Shown piece after piece: positions 6,838 to 6,956 of a stretch of DNA of 6,956 bases; position 1 is the first letter of the stretch, and each line of letters begins with the position of its first letter. The stretch spans positions 1 to 6,956 of the forward strand of contig JAAXIL010000176.1 of the NCBI GenBank assembly GCA_012270355.1, read 5' to 3'. The DNA comes from Psychrobacter sp. (GTDB taxonomy: Bacteria > Pseudomonadota > Gammaproteobacteria > Pseudomonadales > Moraxellaceae). The position numbers and the translations under genes are program-made. The notes under the pieces were generated by a model. The model was given only the letters and a program-made list of their open reading frames with translations. It made no database searches and was not told where the DNA came from.

Positions 6838-6858
6838 CCTTTTTTATCTATTTATCTA
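6830..6858 (+). promoter_or_regulatory. Candidate promoter of arsB
   Basis: TTAACA (6830-6835, 5 of 6 matches to the -35 consensus) is followed after 17 bp by TATCTA (6853-6858), a poor -10. The -10 lies within a perfect 8-bp tandem repeat, TTATCTAT at 6844-6851 and 6852-6859. The start point would fall a few bases before the arsB ATG at 6875, giving a very short leader. Confidence 0.35.
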
Positions 6859-6874
6859 TGCGTAGTGACGATTT

Positions 6875-6956
6875 ATGTTAGGGGCAGTTTTGCTTGTTGT
6901 GGCAGCGTTAATTTTAGTAATTTGGCTCACAAAGGGGTTGGGGAGTGCTTGGGCGG
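6875..6956 (+). CDS. arsB: Arsenite efflux pump ArsB, N-terminal fragment (3' end outside window)
   Basis: An ATG at 6875 opens a frame that runs off the right edge after 27 full codons. It encodes a first transmembrane helix (about residues 2-18) followed by LVIWLTKGLG. From memory, E. coli ArsB begins with a segment of the same length ending LVIWQPKGLG, and the first 23 residues align without gaps at about half identity. With a divergent arsR of the arsenite-sensing type beside it, ArsB, the inner-membrane arsenite exporter, is the best call. An in-frame TGA at 6866-6868 rules out an earlier start. No clear Shine-Dalgarno sequence is visible. Only the first helix can be seen, so completeness of the gene is unknown. 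Confidence 0.8.
   Translation, partial: MLGAVLLVVAALILVIWLTKGLGSAWA

Noticed and set aside
6844..6859. Perfect 8-bp tandem repeat TTATCTAT before arsB as a functional repeat array
   Set aside because: Only two copies in AT-rich promoter DNA; noted in the arsB promoter entry, but no array or known function is supported.

Overview
The window looks like chromosomal DNA of a gammaproteobacterium, most likely Moraxellaceae (Moraxella or Psychrobacter-like). Base composition is moderate to AT-leaning, intergenic DNA is AT-rich, ribosome binding sites are weak, and the encoded proteins resemble E. coli CysP/CysU/CysW/CysA, Haemophilus NadN and plasmid-type ArsR/ArsB. The genus is an inference from style, not from a marker gene.

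Layout, left to right. Positions 1-125 hold the 3' end of an unrecognised gene, closed by a hairpin terminator (169-192). Positions 330-4230 hold a plus-strand sulfate/thiosulfate ABC transporter operon: a CysP-like binding lipoprotein, permease CysT (CysU), permease CysW and ATPase CysA. A strong hairpin (4261-4292) ends it and also serves the convergent gene. Positions 4310-6319 (minus) encode a 669-residue NadN-like 5'-nucleotidase lipoprotein. Positions 6434-6766 (minus) encode an ArsR-type arsenite-responsive repressor. From 6875 the plus strand begins the arsenite efflux pump ArsB, cut by the window edge, so arsR and arsB are divergent.

The transporter would bind sulfate or thiosulfate in the periplasm (CysP), pass it through the CysT/CysW heterodimer and power this with CysA. 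Two things suggest the operon is decaying or atypical. cysW carries an in-frame TAA at codon 93, with matching sequence resuming in the same frame directly after it. CysA is only 242 residues and stops right after the nucleotide-binding domain.

The most interesting regulatory signal is upstream of the nucleotidase: four 7-bp units resembling the PhoB half-site CTGTCAT, spaced exactly 11 bp apart, followed by a possible -10 element. This predicts that the nucleotidase is induced by phosphate starvation. The arsR-arsB intergenic region contains two AT-rich dyads placed where ArsR could repress both divergent promoters. No tRNA, rRNA, CRISPR array, insertion sequence or prophage element was seen, and no gene-free stretch exceeds about 205 bases. 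I did not find a wholly new multi-gene system; the unusual points are the broken cysW, the short CysA and the Pho-box array.
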